From assembly GCA_012514785.1 (NCBI GenBank), contig JAAYZP010000063.1, positions 1 to 8,475 on the forward strand: a stretch of 8,475 bases of DNA. The letters are read 5' to 3'. The notes under the pieces were generated by a model. It saw nothing but the letters and a program-made list of their open reading frames with translations, was not told the origin of the DNA and did not search any database. The DNA comes from Propionibacterium sp. Its GTDB lineage: Bacteria; Actinomycetota; Actinomycetes; Propionibacteriales; Propionibacteriaceae. Both the position numbers and the translations under genes were made by a program. Positions 5,837 to 8,475 of the stretch are shown one piece after another (within the stretch, counting starts at the first letter, position 1; every line of letters begins with the position of its first letter).

Positions 5837-6805
5837 GTGTTCGATTGGGTTCCCGACTTCCTCTCCCCGGACCGGCTCTGGGTGCTGCTCGCGTTGCCGT
5901 TGCTGGCCATCCTGTACCTGGTGCTGCTGCGCCTGAAGAAGAGGGTGTCGCTGCGCTTCACCAATACCGGCGTGCTCGGCCGCGTCGTCGGGGGCCAGCG
6001 GCGCTGGACGCGCCACGTCGCCGTCGCGATGTCGCTGTGCTCGCTGGTCGCGCTGGGGCTCGCCTGGGCGCAGCCCCTCGGCACCGAGCTGGAGCGGCGG
6101 GAGCGGGCCACGGTGGTGATGGTGGTGGACACATCGCAGTCGATGCAGGCCACCGACGTCGACCCCAACCGCCTCGACGCCGCCAAGGCCGAGGCGCAGG
6201 CGTTCATCAACGACCTGCCCGACAGCTACAACGTCGCCCTCGTCTCGCTGAGCGGCGCCCCCGCGGTGCGGATGCCGCCGTCGACGGACCGGGGCGCCCT
6301 GGGCCGTGCGCTGCAGGCGCTGGAGCTTGAGGACGGCACCGCGATCGGCGGGGCCATCGACGAGGCCCTGGGCGCGGTCGCGCTGGCGCCGGCGGGCGAC
6401 GACGGCGAGGAGCCGGCCCCGGCGATGGTCGTCCTGCTGTCCGACGGCACGAACACCGACGGCGAGGACCCGGCCGCGGCGGCGCGACGGGCGGCCGAGC
6501 AGGAGGTGCCGATCTTCACGATCGCCTACGGCACGGAGAACGGCTACGTGGACATCGACGGCAACCGTGAGAGCGTCGCCCCAGACCTCGAGACGCTGCA
6601 GAACATCGCCGAGATCACCGACGCTCGCGCGGTCACGGCGGACAGCGCCGAGTCGCTGCGGAGCGCCTACGAGGAGCTGGAATCCACGTTCGGCTACGAA
6701 GAGGTGCACAAACCCATCACGGCCCAGTACGCGTTCGCGGCCCTCGGGTTCGCGATCGTCGCTGCGCTCGGCGCCGTCATGATGGCTGCGAGGTGGCCGA
6801 AGTGA
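5837..6805 (+). CDS. Membrane-anchored VWA-domain protein, BatA-like (first of a tandem pair)
   Basis: A 322-residue protein with two N-terminal membrane helices (about 14-32 and 60-80), an extracytoplasmic VWA domain (about 92-285) and a C-terminal helix (about 299-317). This is the BatA/YfbK-like layout. The MIDAS metal site is complete: DTSQS (98-102), Thr168 in DGTAIGG, and Asp203 in LLSDGTNTDG. It should bind a divalent metal and engage a protein partner, working with the MoxR ATPase encoded upstream. GTG 5837 follows the DUF58 TAG with no gap, and GGGGGTGAG (from 5821) provides a ribosome-binding site inside DUF58. It is paralogous to the next gene; both share TIAYGT, a GYV segment and a GYE block before the last helix. 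Specific function and client are unknown. Confidence 0.9.
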   Translation: MFDWVPDFLSPDRLWVLLALPLLAILYLVLLRLKKRVSLRFTNTGVLGRVVGGQRRWTRHVAVAMSLCSLVALGLAWAQPLGTELERRERATVVMVVDTSQSMQATDVDPNRLDAAKAEAQAFINDLPDSYNVALVSLSGAPAVRMPPSTDRGALGRALQALELEDGTAIGGAIDEALGAVALAPAGDDGEEPAPAMVVLLSDGTNTDGEDPAAAARRAAEQEVPIFTIAYGTENGYVDIDGNRESVAPDLETLQNIAEITDARAVTADSAESLRSAYEELESTFGYEEVHKPITAQYAFAALGFAIVAALGAVMMAARWPK

Positions 6806-7761
6806 ACGCGCTCGAATTCGTGTACCCGGCCCGGCTGTGGGCGCTGCTCATCATCCTCGGGATCGCCGCGATCTACCTCGTGCTCAGCTCCCGGACGCAG
6901 TCGAAGCGTCGACGCCCCGCCAACCGGCTCAGCCAGGTGGTGCCCAAGGACGCCGCCTGGAAGCGCCACGGCGCCGTGCTGCTGGCGCTCCTCAGCATCG
7001 CCTCCCTCGTGGTGGCGTGGGCCGTGCCGCAGGGCTACGCGAGCCAGCCGCGGGAACGCGCGACGGTGGTGGTGGCGATCGACATCTCGTGGTCCATGGA
7101 GTCGGCGGACATCGCGCCGAGCCGGATCGACGTCGCGAAGGACTCCGCGAAGCAGTTCATCGACACGCTGCCGCCGGGCTTCAACGTCGCGGTGGTCGCG
7201 TTCGCGGGCACGTCGCAGCTGGTGGTGCCGCCGACGGTGGACCGCGGTGCCGCGGAGCGGGCGATCGACGCCCTGAGCCTCGCGCCGTCGACGGCGATCG
7301 GCGAGGGCATCTACTCGGCGCTGGATTCGCTGGCGCTCGTCCCGCCCGACCCGGACGACCCGGAGGTCGGCGCCCCCGCCGTCGTGGTGCTGCTCTCCGA
7401 CGGCGCGACGAACATGGGCCGCAGCTCCGCCGGTGCCGCCGAGGTGGCCGCGGAGCGGGGGGTTCCCGTGCACACGATCGCGTACGGCACGGACTCCGGC
7501 TACGTCGTCGACGACGCGGGCCGCCGCCAGCGGGTGCCCGTCGATCACTACGAGCTGAACGAAATCGCCCAGCTCTCGGGCGGGACGAAGTATGCTGCTG
7601 AGTCGGCGGGGCAGTTGCACGAGACGTACGACGCCATCAGCCAATCGGTCGGATACGAGCGGGTCCCCACGGAATTGACCGACCGGTACGCCGGACTCGC
7701 CTTGATCTTCGCGGTGTTGGCCGCGTTGGGAGTGATTTCACTTGGAGCGAGATGGCCGTGA
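6802..7761 (+). CDS. Membrane-anchored VWA-domain protein, BatA/BatB-like (second of the tandem pair)
   Basis: The 319-residue product repeats the architecture of its upstream neighbour: two N-terminal helices (about 11-29 and 57-76), a VWA domain (about 88-285) and a C-terminal helix (about 295-314). The MIDAS is intact: DISWS (94-98), Thr164 in PSTAIGEG, and Asp200 in LLSDGATNMG. There is no TPR region of the kind found in some BatB/BatC proteins. The most likely role is as the second subunit of a heteromeric VWA complex served by the MoxR ATPase. I chose GTG 6802, which overlaps the upstream stop as GTGA and has GAGGTGG just upstream; GTG 6793 in frame is possible but has no site. The 3' end overlaps the PLP-protein gene by ten bases. 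Confidence 0.9.
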   Translation: MNALEFVYPARLWALLIILGIAAIYLVLSSRTQSKRRRPANRLSQVVPKDAAWKRHGAVLLALLSIASLVVAWAVPQGYASQPRERATVVVAIDISWSMESADIAPSRIDVAKDSAKQFIDTLPPGFNVAVVAFAGTSQLVVPPTVDRGAAERAIDALSLAPSTAIGEGIYSALDSLALVPPDPDDPEVGAPAVVVLLSDGATNMGRSSAGAAEVAAERGVPVHTIAYGTDSGYVVDDAGRRQRVPVDHYELNEIAQLSGGTKYAAESAGQLHETYDAISQSVGYERVPTELTDRYAGLALIFAVLAALGVISLGARWP

Positions 7762-8444
7762 TTGAATCCTTGGCTGCGGTGCGTGAGCGCATCGCCGCTG
7801 CGGCGCAGAAGGTGGGCCGCGACCCGTCCGAAATCAGTGTGCTGCCGGTGTCGAAGTTCCACTCGGTGGACGCGATGCGGGAGCTGATGGAGGCCGGGAT
7901 CACGCTGTTCGGCGAGAACCGGCTGCAGGAGCTCGCCGACAAGCGCAAGCAACTGCCCGAGGCCCGGTTCGCGATGATCGGACACGTCCAGCGCAACAAG
8001 GTGCGCCTGGTGGTCGACCACGTCGCCGAGCTGCACTCCCTGTCGTCGGTGCGGCTCGCAGCCGCGTTGCACCATCGGCTCCTCGACGAGGGCCGTCGCC
8101 TGCCCGTTCTGATCCAGATCAACACCTCCGATGAGCCGCAGAAGTCCGGCATCGCGCCGCAGGATGCCGTGGGCTTCGCCCGGTCGATTCAGGACTACAG
8201 CGGCCTCTACGTCCAGGGGCTGATGACGATGGCGGTGCAGTCGCCCGACCCCGACGAGGTCGCCTCCTGCTTCGTGCGGCTGCGCGAGGTCCAGGCCGAT
8301 CTGCGGGACCAGGTGCCCGACCTGCACTGGGACGAACTGAGCATGGGGATGTCCGGGGACTTCGAGCTGGCGATCGAGCACGGCGCGACGATGGTGCGCA
8401 TCGGCACCGCGCTCTTCGGCCCCCGCCCGACGACTGACGGCTAA
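7752..8444 (+). CDS. yggS: Pyridoxal-phosphate homeostasis protein (YggS/PLPBP/COG0325 family)
   Basis: A single-domain TIM-barrel PLP carrier involved in vitamin B6 and amino-acid/keto-acid balance; no catalytic reaction is established for the family. The 230-residue protein has the PLP-binding Lys35 in LPVSKFHS, FGENRLQEL (53-61), IGHVQRNK, the strand IQINTSDEPQKSG, GLMTM, and the C-terminal block SMGMSGDFELAI (197-208) followed by VRIGTALFGPR, which binds the cofactor phosphate. Length is normal. ATG 7752 overlaps the preceding gene by ten bases and has GGAG four bases upstream. GTG 7758, forming GTGA with the upstream stop, is an equally close alternative that removes two residues. It is the last complete gene of the operon; in many actinobacteria this gene sits in the division cluster near ftsZ and sepF. 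Confidence 0.93.
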   Translation: MAVIESLAAVRERIAAAAQKVGRDPSEISVLPVSKFHSVDAMRELMEAGITLFGENRLQELADKRKQLPEARFAMIGHVQRNKVRLVVDHVAELHSLSSVRLAAALHHRLLDEGRRLPVLIQINTSDEPQKSGIAPQDAVGFARSIQDYSGLYVQGLMTMAVQSPDPDEVASCFVRLREVQADLRDQVPDLHWDELSMGMSGDFELAIEHGATMVRIGTALFGPRPTTDG

Positions 8445-8475
8445 GGGTGTCGCGTGGGCTGCCTTCTTTGATGGT

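Noticed and set aside
4577..6709. Very long open frame (710 codons) on the minus strand opposite DUF58 and VWA1
   Set aside because: Its translation is Arg/His/Val/Leu-rich with no recognisable domain, while the plus strand carries intact, motif-rich families across the same bases. Long antisense frames are a by-product of GC-rich codon use.
8445..8475. Possible start of another gene after yggS (GTG 8447 or ATG 8471)
   Set aside because: Too little sequence remains, no ribosome-binding site precedes either codon, and the ten or so residues match nothing I know.
1..8475. Mobile elements, CRISPR arrays, att sites, or phage genes
   Set aside because: No repeat-spacer pattern, transposase, integrase, terminal inverted repeats or duplicated tRNA 3' end is visible; base composition appears even throughout.

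Overview
The window is uniformly GC-rich. It has GTG starts, tightly packed and overlapping genes, leader regions with few canonical -35 boxes, an encoded tRNA CCA end, and an OtsA/OtsB trehalose pathway. Together these point to a high-GC actinomycete chromosome. A Propionibacteriaceae-like lineage is my guess from gene style, not something the sequence proves. I see no insertion sequence, phage gene, integrase, CRISPR array or plasmid function.

Left part (1-1820): the 5' end of otsA (minus strand, running off the left edge) diverges from otsB (plus strand) across about 59 bases. The two enzymes make trehalose from UDP-glucose and glucose-6-phosphate via trehalose-6-phosphate. otsB runs tail-to-tail into a maltose/sugar O-acetyltransferase-like gene (maa type, minus strand). 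Their coding ends overlap by 14 bases, and a perfect 10-bp hairpin sits in and beside the overlap, probably a two-way terminator. Back-to-back with the acetyltransferase is a 77-nt tRNA with anticodon CAT, most likely elongator tRNA-Met.

Middle part (1916-3598, minus strand): a two-gene unit. The first gene codes for a 307-residue single-pass membrane protein with no family I can name with confidence. Its N-terminal domain resembles a decayed Ser/Thr-kinase N-lobe and its extracytoplasmic tail is Pro/Gly/Glu-rich. Twelve bases downstream lies a Crp/Fnr-family regulator with an FNR-type recognition helix but no FNR-type cysteine set.

Right part (3723-8444, plus strand): a five-gene, translationally coupled operon divergent from the membrane-protein unit. 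Its order is a MoxR AAA+ ATPase, a DUF58 protein, two paralogous membrane-anchored VWA proteins with intact MIDAS motifs (BatA/BatB-like), and a PLP-binding homeostasis protein (YggS/PLPBP). MoxR, DUF58 and VWA proteins are a recurrent partnership thought to act as a chaperone or metal-insertion machine for client proteins at or outside the membrane; the client is unknown here. The most unusual idea in the window is that the kinase-like membrane protein and the Crp/Fnr regulator, divergently linked to this cassette, form a regulatory arm for it. This is inference only.
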